Of a stretch of DNA of 64,000 bases, positions 1 through 12,300 are shown one piece after another. Position numbers and translations under genes: made by a program. Source of the DNA: Arcuatula senhousia (Eukaryota; Mollusca; Bivalvia; Mytilida; Mytilidae); NCBI GenBank assembly GCA_963971305.1, contig OZ020307.1:11545501-11609500 (forward strand), given 5' to 3'. The notes under the pieces are model-generated. The model was given only the letters and a program-made list of their open reading frames with translations, ran no database searches and had not been told where the DNA came from. Numbering within the stretch: the first letter of the stretch is position 1; the number at the start of each line of letters is the position of its first letter.

Positions 1-1705
1 AAAGCTTCTGATTTTGTTTTTATTTGGCAGTTGTTTAGGCTTAGTTTTGCTGCTATCAGTAAAAGCTCTCTTTCTAAAAGAATCATCATGCTGACTATTA
101 TCATCAGTGTTGTCCACATTGAATGATGCCGAGTAGCTTCGAGGTCTGAAAAACTCTTCTTGTTCGTATTGTTGACAACTAGTCCCTGGTTCTAAAAGGA
201 GTGGTGCTGTTCTGACTCCATCTTTGCCGGGTGCCAGTAATCCATTTATAGTCTGTCTAGTGTCATCACGGTCAAGTGAGATCTTACGGCCCTGTGTCTC
301 ATCAATCGATGGATGGCGACTTAATTCATGCTCAGGCTGCTCAACAATGACAGATATAGCACTACAGCTATCGTCAAATATTGGAATGCTTCCTTCTGTT
401 AGCATGGTGATAGATGAGATATCTGAGTCCGTTCTGTCTGTCCATGTACATGAGCCATCAGAAAAAGTCCCGATACTGTCAATAGAGTTCTGTTTCTTCA
501 ACTTGGGAAGCATTTTTTGTTTTTTTCTAATTTTGATAGATGGTGGTCTTTTTAGAGTGGTCATTTCACTATCATGCCAGACATTCCCTGCACTTCTTCG
601 GGTGTGTTTCAGTGGACTTAAACGGGCAGCATCACATCTCTGCTCCATCTCAGAATCCAATGAAAATAGACTTATGTTTGATATTTGTCCCAGGGCATTT
701 GCTATGGAGCTTTTTGATTTTTCTCTGGACTGATGTTCAATAGTTTCACTAAGTTTCCTAAGATGTACAAGATGTTCTGCTGAGAGTTCACAAGGTTCAT
801 TTGTTGGGGTCATTTCAACACTTTTATCTCCTTCTAAACTTACAGCGTTTTCTGAATCTGTATCTACTGAGGGTAACCTATATACATTTGTCAGAGAGTG
901 ATGATTTTTAGAGATTGTGTTAACTGTAAAGTCCATCCTTGACTCGGCTGGTATACTATAGGTTGCTTCCCTTGGTTCAAGCCGTCCAAGGGTTGTGGTA
1001 GAATGTGCTGGAACATTACTGATGGTAGGATATATACTTCTGCTAGGACATTCCATATGCTGTCTTAATCTGTATATCGCAAAGCTGTACATTGTTGCCA
1101 TTGTAAGGAGAGTCACAAGGAACATTGAAATGTAAGAGTATTCTACTATCAACACTGAAGCGGAGTTAGGATTGTAAGCACAGTCACGTGTAAAAATAGA
1201 AATCTTGGAGGGTTCTTGACTATCAATATAAATGATTGCTATGACCAATGGTAGTACAATCATCCAGGAACTTTGAAGTAAGCATTTCTTGTAGGAGAAA
1301 CCAGAAGCTAGGAGAGAACTCTTGTTTATTTTCTGTAGTCTTTCAAATGTAATGACCATCAGAGTAACAAAAGAACAGCTGTCTGTATGGAGATGGATGA
1401 AGTGATGAGCCTCACATAAAACAATGAAGTCATTGTCCATGAATCCTAAAATGATTCGACTTATTTGCAATGGTACTGAAATTGCACAGACAATTAATGC
1501 AGTTGTTAACAGTTGAATGAGTGACAGATTGTTTTTTGGTTTCTTCCTTAGTTTAACCAGTCCTGAAATGTTCAAGATGATCCCCAGAATCATTGTTAAA
1601 ATAAGCAGAAAGATTGATAGAATAGCTATCCCAGCACTCTTTGTTGTTTCCTCTTCAAATGTGCTGTTTTGATTACCTCCTGTTATGTTTGGATGCATTG
1701 TCATC
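1..1705 (-). CDS. Rhodopsin-type GPCR, partial (N-terminus to third intracellular loop)
   Basis: The minus strand is open from an ATG at 1705 to the window edge, about 568 codons without an intron. Seen: two N-glycosylation sequons near residues 6 and 13; hydrophobic segments at about 24-50, 60-88, 96-121, 141-160 and 183-211; Cys97 before segment 3 and Cys175 in the second extracellular loop, the usual disulfide pair; an Glu-Arg pair (residues 121-122) ending segment 3 in place of the D/E-R-Y motif; a Trp at 147 in segment 4. After segment 5 comes a Ser/Thr-rich loop of more than 340 residues, so segments 6 and 7 lie left of the window. The long third loop is typical of some amine and peptide receptors, but the ligand cannot be named. 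The ATG follows a splice acceptor (TTTTCAG) directly, so an upstream 5' UTR exon is likely. It lies antisense to, and probably inside an intron of, the plus-strand M3-like gene. Confidence 0.85.
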
Positions 1706-3392
1706 TGAAAATAAAAAGTTCATACATGTGTACTTTATTATGCTGTACCGTTGGTACCGTGTTCGTAGAAGTCACATTTGAACAATGGCAAGCGATTTGT
1801 GTTCTGGTTTATTTTTCGACAGAAGGAGGCAATTACTGAATTAAAATATATCTTAATTTATGTATGAACCACGCTTTCTTACAACGATATGAAATCAATA
1901 TTACTACATGTATTTTCCGGTAACTTTTATCTGAGAAAATCATTAGTTTAATTATCTCAGCTTTTATATAAAGAATTAATGGTCTTAATTTCTATAATTT
2001 TTATATTCCCGCTAAAATATATTTCCCCATTGCACAGGTGACTAAGGTCACGTGATACACAGAATGTAGTTTTAAAAAGGTTATGAAAAATATCGAAAAT
2101 GCTATATCATCATTTAAAATGAAATATAAAAACACATCAGGTAAGTTGTAGGGGCTATAAAAATATAGATTAGAAAGCTCGTTTACCAAAAAGAATAAAC
2201 ACACTTCTACCGGAGAGCAAATGTACAATAGGATAGGTTATAACACGGTCTCGGGAAAAACGTAATGAGGATGGATTTCTCCAATCATTACTATACTTTG
2301 GAAGTCCTTGACTTCCAAGTAACTAGACTAGAGATTATGATTTCTGTCATAGATAACTTAATTAATCATGCAAAAACATGTAGTATGATTCTGAGGTAAA
2401 TGTTTACCAAAAACCAAAGCAAAATTGTGACTGCTCCCACTAAATCATGGAAAATCAAGCTTTTGTTAGGCTGGGTTTCCACTTAAATCACTTAATTCTA
2501 CCTTTCAATCTTTGTTCTTGTTAACAGAGATGCATCACCAAATGAAAAATGTTTGTTTCCAATCATAAGCAATTGATTTAAAAGGTGAAATATATTGATA
2601 TACCTTATATCTTCACTCTTTGAGTTTAAATGACCAGAATAACAAATACTTTAAGAAAAAAGTGTGACTAAAGCAATGATAATGATTTTGATTATGTTGA
2701 ACTAAGTACCCAAATGTCAAATCTTGGAAAAACTCAGGATTTTGCTATAGGGTGAATGGCTTCTACCATATCTGAATGAATGCTATACATGTAGAAAGCA
2801 CCAATGATGTCTTATGTTTTGGGAATAATTATTATCTTAAAGCAATGAAGTATCACTATATCTGTTGATAGTATTGTCTTATTTGAAACAGTAAAACTAA
2901 ATGGTTTATGGTTGTTTTTTTTTACTTCAACTAATAATATTGAAAATACAATTTTGTCATTAGTATTATTTTAAAAACTTGTGTGCTGTCAACTCTTTTT
3001 CTGATATTTAAAATCATTATGAAAATAATCAATTTACCTTAATGTCTATCCCTGTCTTATTTCTGGTGTAAAATATTGTTTGCTGTCTTAAATTTGTCAT
3101 ATATAAGAAAATTTTTCTGTGGGTGAGATCTTTTCTGATTGGTCAGGTGTAATGACATCTTCACAGTTCACACCTTTAAAACAACACATATTTGATTGTA
3201 CACACTGTATTTGATTGATTTATAGAATCAGTTTTCTCAGCAACTTCTAATAACAGCCCCTTGATATTTGGTATGCAGCATCAGCATGGGGTCTTATAAC
3301 ATGGGATTTGATTTAATGTCTGTCACTTATACACTTCCTGTTTAACAAAATTTTGCCATTTTGACAGAAATTTTTTATTTATTTTTTACCAG
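1706..3392. other. Non-coding gap between GPCR exon and first visible M3-like exon
   Basis: AT-rich sequence with no exon I can support on either strand. It contains a degenerate copy of a dispersed repeat at about 3229-3367 (with the words cagccccttgatatttggta and cacttcctgtttaacaaa), which recurs at 5141-5275 and, inverted, at 23285, 26060 and 45770. It probably forms intron sequence of the M3-like gene and the 5' intron of the GPCR gene. Confidence 0.5.
3229..3367 (+). repeat. Dispersed repeat copy (family with gatatttggtatg core)
   Basis: The block runs from a cagcaact-like start through cttgatatttggtatgcag to cttcctgtttaacaaaattt. The same order of words appears at 5141-5275 (plus) and inverted at about 23285-23480, 26060-26305 and 45770-45975. 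The related tandem array at 12640-13300 shares the core. Probably a non-autonomous element; class not determined. Confidence 0.6.
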
Positions 3393-6300
3393 GTACACTC
3401 CTGATGGTATTATGGAATATTTTCCATTCCCTGTTGTTTTAAAGGGTCTTTTGGACTTATGTACAAAACTTTATGGAGTCCAATTTACTGTAAGTATCTT
3501 TTAGAGATTATTATTTTTATCTCAGCTCTAATGAAAAGAAGAAACAAAACAAAAGGTGTAAAAAAGCAAGTCAATTTATATAAAATACAATAATAATAAA
3601 TAAATAATAAATATTCATACAATAATAATTTGACCATGACATGGTTCTTAAATAACAGTCAACTTCTGGTCTCCCAGAAGTATTACAATATATATATATA
3701 TTTTTATATGAAAGGGAATGGAATTTTTGGAATCCTATGTTTAAATGCATTTATAGTTCAGTATACAACCTGTGTACAGATCACAAATCTCTTATGAAAT
3801 ATCATTATTTTTCAGAATAATAAAAGTGCTCAAAGATGGCATGAAGATATAATTGTATATGATTTATTGAATGAAGAAGGTACATATTATTTAGTGCTTA
3901 CATTGCTCATTGTCATGGTGTAATGCTCATTGTCATTGTGTAATGTTAAGTAAGGGTGAAGCACAAATATATTTCTTTGCCCCTGAAACAACTGTGGTTA
4001 TCTGTAAATGCTCAAATTGGCAATCTTTTCCCAGAAAACATACATCATAATTATAAGAAATTTTGAAGGTGAGTTTAATATGACAAACTGTATGTTTAAA
4101 GTAATTTCAGAACTTTCATACTTCCCCTTCCTGTTAATGATGCAGGAACATCCATGAACCATAGACAAATTCTTCATTTTTTTCCATTTTTATGTAACTA
4201 AAGGTCATTTAAAGGTTTGAAAAAAAACAATGTGAAGACATGTTGACTTTTGCCGCTTAGTGGAGTCAATTCATGTAGATTTCAAATTAACACGCTTTAA
4301 CGAAACCCAACAAAGACTTGTTTGTCGTACCTTTCAGGTAAACAACATGATCTTTAAAGGTCAAGAAAGCAGCTTTATGTTATATATTTTCTTTTCTTTT
4401 CAACTAGGGATGAAAAAATATTATTTTTTAACTTTAGCACCGTGTTAGACATTTCATAATCAACCTTTAACTAGGGATGAAAAAAAAATTATTTTTTAAC
4501 TTTAGCACCGTGTGAGACATTTCATAATCAACCTTTAACTAGGGATGAAAAAAAATGATTTTTTAACTTTGGCACCGTATTAGACATTTCATAATCAACC
4601 TTTAACTAGGGATGAAAAAATTATTATTTTTTAACTTTAGCACCATGTTAGACTTTTCATAATCAATTTGATCACGTCGTAGAAACTATATGTTTCAATG
4701 TGTTGGTTTATAAGTCAAAGTATAATGAGCTTTTTAGGGACATACATAATTATCTGTTCATGAAAGATATGCTGCAGGCATACAGTTCTAACAAATTTTT
4801 GTAAACAAGATTTTTTATGCTCTTGAATAGCATTATTATAAGAATTTGTTCAAGTATATAACTATAGGTTGTATAGAACATCGTGGATTTCTCTGCAATC
4901 TCTCTGGAGTCATTGGTTAATAAAAACAAAACCAAGATTGAAAAACATATAACTATGTATAAAGATCAAATCATCTAATGGTACAGCAGACTTATAGGAA
5001 TTAAAATTAAATATGAAAAGTATTCTCTTATTGGTTCATTTTTTGCTGCTTGCATGCTGCAAAAAAACTCAGATTATAAGATGTTAAAATATGATGGGTG
5101 GTATTTATGCAGGAAAATATGCTTTTAAATGTTTTTTTTCAGCAGCTACTAATCACAGTCTCATGATATTTGGTACATGTTTACAGCATCAGCATTGGCT
5201 ACTATAATATGGTATTTGATTTCAGGTCTGTTGATCACCTTCTTCCTGGTAAAAGAATCTTGGCATTTTTGACTTACCGTACAGCAGGGTATTTTGCAGT
5301 GTTTTAATTTTTGCTTCCTTTCAAGGATTTAGGGAAATTGCCAAAAAAAATCCTGGTAAAATATCGAAAGAAAAACATATACAAACACATTCACAAACTG
5401 CAAAAATAAAACCTGCAAACTTTTTCCACATACCTTATGACACAAAAACCTAAAATAATTTCCCCGGCAAAAATGACCCCTCTAGACAGTTGACTTTGCA
5501 TATAGACCTCTGCAGAACATCTATTATTGTTTGATTGGAAATGACTTAGAATATCAGCTATTATATGTAAATTAATGTTTTTTAGGTGAACATATTAGTA
5601 CATTATATATTGACCCTTATCTAAGACGAGGTAAAAGAGATGACTGTGCTGTAGAGATGGGAGCAGGTAAGATGGAATTATAAAACAAGTCTTTCTATGC
5701 TTAAGTTTAAAGATGTTAAACACTTTGGATATATATATCATATTTATTTTTTTTGGAGATAAATTTTGGCATGGCCCCAAATGATTCCATTGGATTTTAA
5801 TTTCATGGTTTGCACATTTTTCTAGAAGGAACCAGTATGAAATGAACATTTAGTTATATTCCTAATTTCTTGGTTGAATGACACTCATGAAAATTTCATA
5901 ATATTGAAAAACTGCAGTATGTGACCTTAACACCTGGCCAATTATTTTCTAATTCATATTAACTGGAAAAGTATTTTGTTTTATCCTATAGCCCTTTTCA
6001 AAAACTCATCTAGATTTCCAATTTTGATTCTTTTATTTTTATTTTTGCAAGAGTAGTTTCCACATGTACTGTGATTATGAATGATAGTGAATAGCACATC
6101 TATAGGTTTGCTTATAAATTAATATCTGATTTTTCAGCCAGATGTGACCACACTGGTTCTAAACCCTGGTCTTACATGGGTTTGAATATAATTCCACCGT
6201 CACCGGGAAATCCTGATGATCCAGCTTATATGACACATAAAAATGTCAAAGACTTATTCGAAACTGTGAGTAAATTATTCAACTTTTTTTATTTCTAGTC

Positions 6301-9300
6301 ATGTAGAATCAGTATTTCAATCTCATTAATTTTTTTAGGACAGGGGGTATCATCTAATTGTAACCTTGGCTCACACTTTTTCTGTCGCCTGCAGCATGTT
6401 GCAAATGACATATTGTAGTCACTTTGACACTATCCATCTTGGGTCCTGGGGCGTCCCCCCAAAAAATTGTCACAGTTTTCCGTGCAACTACATGACACAG
6501 CCTCTTGATATTTGGCTTCCTCTAGCTTATCTACTCCCTGTTTACCAAATATTTGAAGAAGAAGCCGACATATGTCTTCCATGGAAGACTGCCATTCTTG
6601 TTCTAGTTTGTTATTGTAATTTGTCTTAGGTTTAATATAATTTATGTGATGTAACCGGGTCCTGTAAGTTATTAGTCATCAGTGGTTATATATCTCTGTC
6701 TAGACTGAACAACTTACAGGAATATTTAAACAAGTCAAATTATCAACTTTGAATGGAAACATATACTACATGTATATTAAAAAAAAATTATTTTTTGTGG
6801 GCTGTGTCATATACACTTCTACCACACCTCACAATTCACGAAAATAAAACCATGTGAAGATTTGTTCCAATATAATATTACATACAAATAAAAGCGGCAT
6901 GCCCATTCACATACTGCAGTACGTGAATCATGTAGAAATAGTAAATTTGAACATGTGAAATGCAATATCAATACTTGCACGTCACATAAGTACGAAAATT
7001 TTTAATTGTCAATATCATCATCCCACTTATTGAATTGAAGGTAATATTGGTAATTTCTTCTCATTGTTTGAATTTTGTGATTTAATTCAAAAGAAGTAGT
7101 GCTCTTTTTAGCGTGACTTGACTGTGATTTTGCGATTTTGATTGGTTTATATCCAAAATTTAATCCAACCGGCAAAAAGGTTTTGAACAAGAGGCTCCCA
7201 GGAGCCTGAATCGCTCACCTGGTCTTGATGTCAACCCTATAAAAACTTTTCTAGAGCTAAATGAGCTGAACATTTAAGCAAGTAACAGCTTTTCTCCATC
7301 TACTATAGTTTCATTCTGTAGCCATAGGCCCAAATCATGAAAAAAATGTTATTCTAGGGACCAAAACCCCCATAAGGGGTCATCTGACAACTTCGACCCT
7401 ATGAAAACTTTTGTAGGGCTAAATGAACTGAACATTTAAGCAAGCAACAGTTTCTCTCTATCCGCTATAATGAGTTTTCATTCCATTGGCCAAAAACATG
7501 AAACAACGTTATTTTAGGGGCCAAAACCCCTATAAGGGGACATCTGACAACTTCGACATACGGAGACTTTTGTAGAGCTATATAAGCTGATCATTTAAGC
7601 AAGCAACAGCTTCTCTCTATCTGCTATAGTTTTAATTCCATAGGCCAAAAATATGAAAAAAACGTTATTTTAGGGGCTGTAACCCCTTTAAGGGGTCATC
7701 TGACAACTTCGACCCTATGGAGACTTTTTTAGGGCTAAAGGAGCTGAACATTTAAGCAAGCAACAACTTTTCTCTATCTGTCATAGTTTTCATTCAATAG
7801 GCCAAAAACATGAAAAAATGCTATTTTTCACCTTTAAGGGGCCGTAACTCCTATAAGGGGTCATCTGACAACTTCGACTCAATGAAGACTTTTGTAGAGC
7901 TTTTGATGCTGAAGCAGTTGCGTGGCATCAGATTTTATCTATCTCTTATACTTTTTTATCTACAAGCCAAAAACAGTAGTCTGACCCCCCTGGTCTATTT
8001 TTAGTAACGGCGCCATGTTGTTTAGAGGGCGGTCACCATTTGTGCAATCTTGGTAGAGGACATCCCATAGATGAAGTGTGCAAAGTTTCAAAGCAATCCC
8101 TTCAGTCGTTTCAGAGGAGAAGATTTTCAAAGAAAAGTTAACGACGACGACGGACGACGACGACGGACGCCAAGTGATGGCAATAGCTCACCTGGACCTT
8201 CGGTCCAGGTCAGCTAAAAATTACTTACTGTGCACGGTAAATATCAAGGCTGCTCGTGGTGCTGATTCGGATTGATGAAAATTAATTAATAATTTTGCAA
8301 TGGAAACAACACTTGGATTGGAATATAATAATTGAAACGAAAGGAAACAACAAAACGAAATGAACAATAAAGAGGTTTCAAAGGAATAAAAATTATTTTT
8401 ATCTCTTCATATGTTAAGGGGAAGGGTCTAATTAATTTTTGTAATTGCAACATTCTTAGTGCTCTGAACATAACATTAACTTGACATATATTGAAAGACA
8501 CACATTAAAATATGTACCCCCAAAATTTCACTGTACCCTCAATTGCTAGGCCAAAGGGCACATGTACCCCCATCTCAAAAGGTAGTGGGCATGCTGATAA
8601 AAGATAAAATATTTCACAAGATTTGACATTGGGAATGCCTATTTAAAACAGAAAACGCAAAATTGAAACAACACAGAAATATCTTCTTTAAAGTGCATTA
8701 AAGTTGCTGTATTCCATTGTGAATTTTAAATAGCTGTTTATTTACTGTGACATTCACTTATACCACATCTCACTTTTATGAATGAAAAGCGCAATTCCAG
8801 TGGAAAAGTATTTGAATTTAAAGTAAGCAGGAATATACAAAACTAATAGTAGTGAATAATAGTGATTATAGAGAGAACACTGTAAGCTTGCTCATAAACT
8901 TCTACATGTATTTACCTCTTCAATTAACCAACAGATTTTCTTGAAACTCTCATAATATGTTTGTGACATAATGTAGATCATCTATTTAAAGATTTGATCA
9001 AATTGAGTTATGGGATTTTCTATTACAAAACATGGACTTGACGATAAAGTGTGCTGATTTGTAGGTTGTGTCATGTATTGTTATGTAAATCGACATCTCA
9101 TTATCTCATATACATTATATTCTGTTTTAGATGGGTCATGCATTACAACAGCTACTTACAACAGTGCCATATCTAGAGCTTTCAGGACAACAAAACATAG
9201 AACTAGATACTATATATGTTCCTGCTAAAGTGATGGGGAGATGGTTAACAAGGCCAGAGGTTCTCAGTAGTATCTCCTTAAATGCTATCACAGGAAAACC

Positions 9301-12300
9301 AATGTCTGAAGAATTAGCTAATAAAATTATCAAGGGTAGGTCAAATAAACAGATAAATATATATAGACCCTGTCACAGCACAGGGAGTGGAACTATGTCT
9401 AACTCAATGTTCTACTCAGTGTCTGTCTGTCCTTAGATGGTTGCAAGAATGTTACTCAGATTTTGTTTTGTCCCAATGATGCCTTTTCGGGAGGGTTTTA
9501 CTAATGTCTTTTTCTCTTGTCCAACCCCCCCCTGTAAAAATGTTTATTGGTAAAAAAATTTAAGTGGACCTTTTTTTCAGAAACTGTACATGATATGAAT
9601 GTTTGACAGGTGTGGTATGATAAATTGTATATTCTTAGTCTCATACATCCTGCGGCGTCACAAAAATTTCTTACAGATATGAAAAGTTTGTTCATACCTT
9701 AACATTTTTTAGTTAAATTTTTGACAAGTTATAGTAGTTGAAAAAATAGTGAAAATACCAGGCTGATTTAGGGCATTCGTGGCTCAACTCTTTATATATA
9801 TATATAAAACCATGTTAAACCCAATTAGGAAAATGTAATGCGACCAATCCAAAGGCTGAATACATGCTACTAAAAACGAGGTATTCCATGTGTAATGACC
9901 CAGGGGTGATGAATGAGTAAGTGAGAGTAGAACCCCTGGGTTTCCAAGGATGAGTCTTATAAGATAACAAGAGTTAACACTAAAGTATGTCTTGCCTGCC
10001 AGCACCATCAGAAACAATTATTCTTTCTTAATTCCACTATATTTTGAATTAACATGGATTTTCAGTTTCTGAGATCAAAAGATGTTTATAGAACTTAAAC
10101 ATTGCAAATATATGCAATAAAAGTAATCAAAGTCACTCAACCAGAAAATCAAGGTCAAGGTCAAAAGATGATGATGTAACTGTGCTAAGCTACTACTGGG
10201 GCATATGCATACCAAGTTTCATCAACCTAGGACCTATAGTTCTTGAGATATGGAGGTGCTCGAAAAACTTTTCCATTGCTATTATATGTATTGAAAATTG
10301 TCAAAGTCACTCAACCAAAAAATCAAGGTCAAAGTCAAAAGATGGGGATGCAACGGTGCTAAGCTACTACTGGGGCATATGCGTACCAAGTTCATCAACC
10401 TAGGACCTATAGTTCTTGAGATATGGAGGTGCTCGCAAAACTTTTCCATTGCTATTATATGTATTGAAAATTGTCAAAGTCACTCAACCGAAAAATCAAG
10501 GTCAAGGTCAAAAGATGGGGATGCAAGGGTGCTAAGCTACTACTGGGGCATATGCATACCAAGTTTCATCAACCCAGGACCTATAGTTCTTGAGATATGG
10601 AGGTGCTCATAAAACTTTTCCAAAAAGTTAACGCCGCCGCCGGTAAAGTAACACCTATGTCCCGCTCTGCTTCACAGGCGAGACAAAAACTGTTATGAAA
10701 ACATAACAGTTTGGAATGATAAACCAACTGTTTACCATAAGTTGTTCTTAATGAAATACCAGGATATTGTGATTATTTTTAGTGAGTCATTTTCATATTT
10801 AGATTTAATACTGGGTCCATCCCTGTCAGCTATTTAAGATTTGAATTCTTACCTATGTTTTATCTTTCCCCTGTTTTGATGAAAAATGGGAGTCTATATA
10901 TATTATTTTACCCTTTTCATTCTGTTTATTTGTTTGTTCATTGATCTGTTCATATGTAATAATGTTGCAGTTTTCTCTGAGAGCAACTTCATGGTAAAGA
11001 AGTCTTTATATTTTGTATACTATTGTATACCAAAGCACCATATGTATGGTGAAAACTAAGTGATAAGCAATCTCCCACCTTTTTGTCCAATGTCGAAGTA
11101 AAAAAAATAAAAAAATAAAAAACCTAAATTTCCAGATTTGTCATGACTGATCCCTCACATGTACTGTGGTTTCATTTTATTTGTGGGTATCAATTTTCAT
11201 GGTTTTAGTTGATGGCTTAGACCCATGAAATTAAGTACGCCACGAAAAGGAAATCTAACATTGATATGTATGAATGCTGCAGATTTAAGGTGGCATGATA
11301 CAAAATGACATATATCCAGATTATAATGAAAATTGGTAGACATATAGTTCTTAGTGGTATACATTCATATATGGGTCAGTGACCTCCTTTTTTTTAAATA
11401 AATGGATTTGAAAACTGCTATTTTGCCCAGAAATTTAAAAAGACATATAGGAAAAACACAACTTCAACAACATTTACTTTTAATTTTTCTACACAAAAAT
11501 GGACTAACAATACCGAAATTATGACCAAAAACTAACATAATATTCCTTGGAAAATTTGCGATGCATTATAGATGTAAAATAAAGAATATGTCATGGACTT
11601 GTTTTTAAGATACGGTTTTCTAAACATTGCCTTTATGTGAAAAAAGCAATAGAATCTAACTATAATTGATTTTGCGTTTCTCAATGTTCAGACTGATTTT
11701 TCAGTGTACAGGTAAATTTTATCGGAAACGTTGTTTTTAACGTAACTTCCCACCTTAAGAAGCATGCGTTTAAGAATCCATGATGCCATCATTTTCTAGA
11801 AAAATAAATTAATCCATAGTATGTACAAGTGCTAAAAGTTTATGACATTTAAGAATTTGTTTGTCTGGCTTAATTTTTTCTTTCCCTTCATAACGATACA
11901 TTGAAGTCATAGTTTTGATATAGACCTAGAAAGTTGCTATATGATTGACGTCTTTACACAATTTTTGCATTGACTTATTTCTTACTGAAAGATATATGAA
12001 AATGATCAATAAGATTTACATTGGTGTGCAATATTATTGGAAATCTGTAAATAAGAGTTAGGGTATCTCAACTACTAATGAATTACAGCCACTTGATATT
12101 TTTACTACATGTGTGGTCATGAAGGATTGTAGGACCAGATTTCAGGTCTCTATTACCCCTTCTATCCTGCCATTTTTGTCTTTGACCCACTATTTTAGTT
12201 CATCTGACCAAAAGTCAATGTGAGATTATAACATCACTATGCGTTTGTCATTGTCTGGTCTCTGTCTTCATCGCTTTCCATAAACAATTTTAAAAAATCT

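Noticed and set aside
224..733. Plus-strand open frame of 169 codons
   Set aside because: Antisense shadow of the GPCR third intracellular loop, which has coding composition on the minus strand.
10182..10612. Two overlapping open frames of 73 and 104 codons
   Set aside because: They follow the 174-bp tandem units of a dispersed element.
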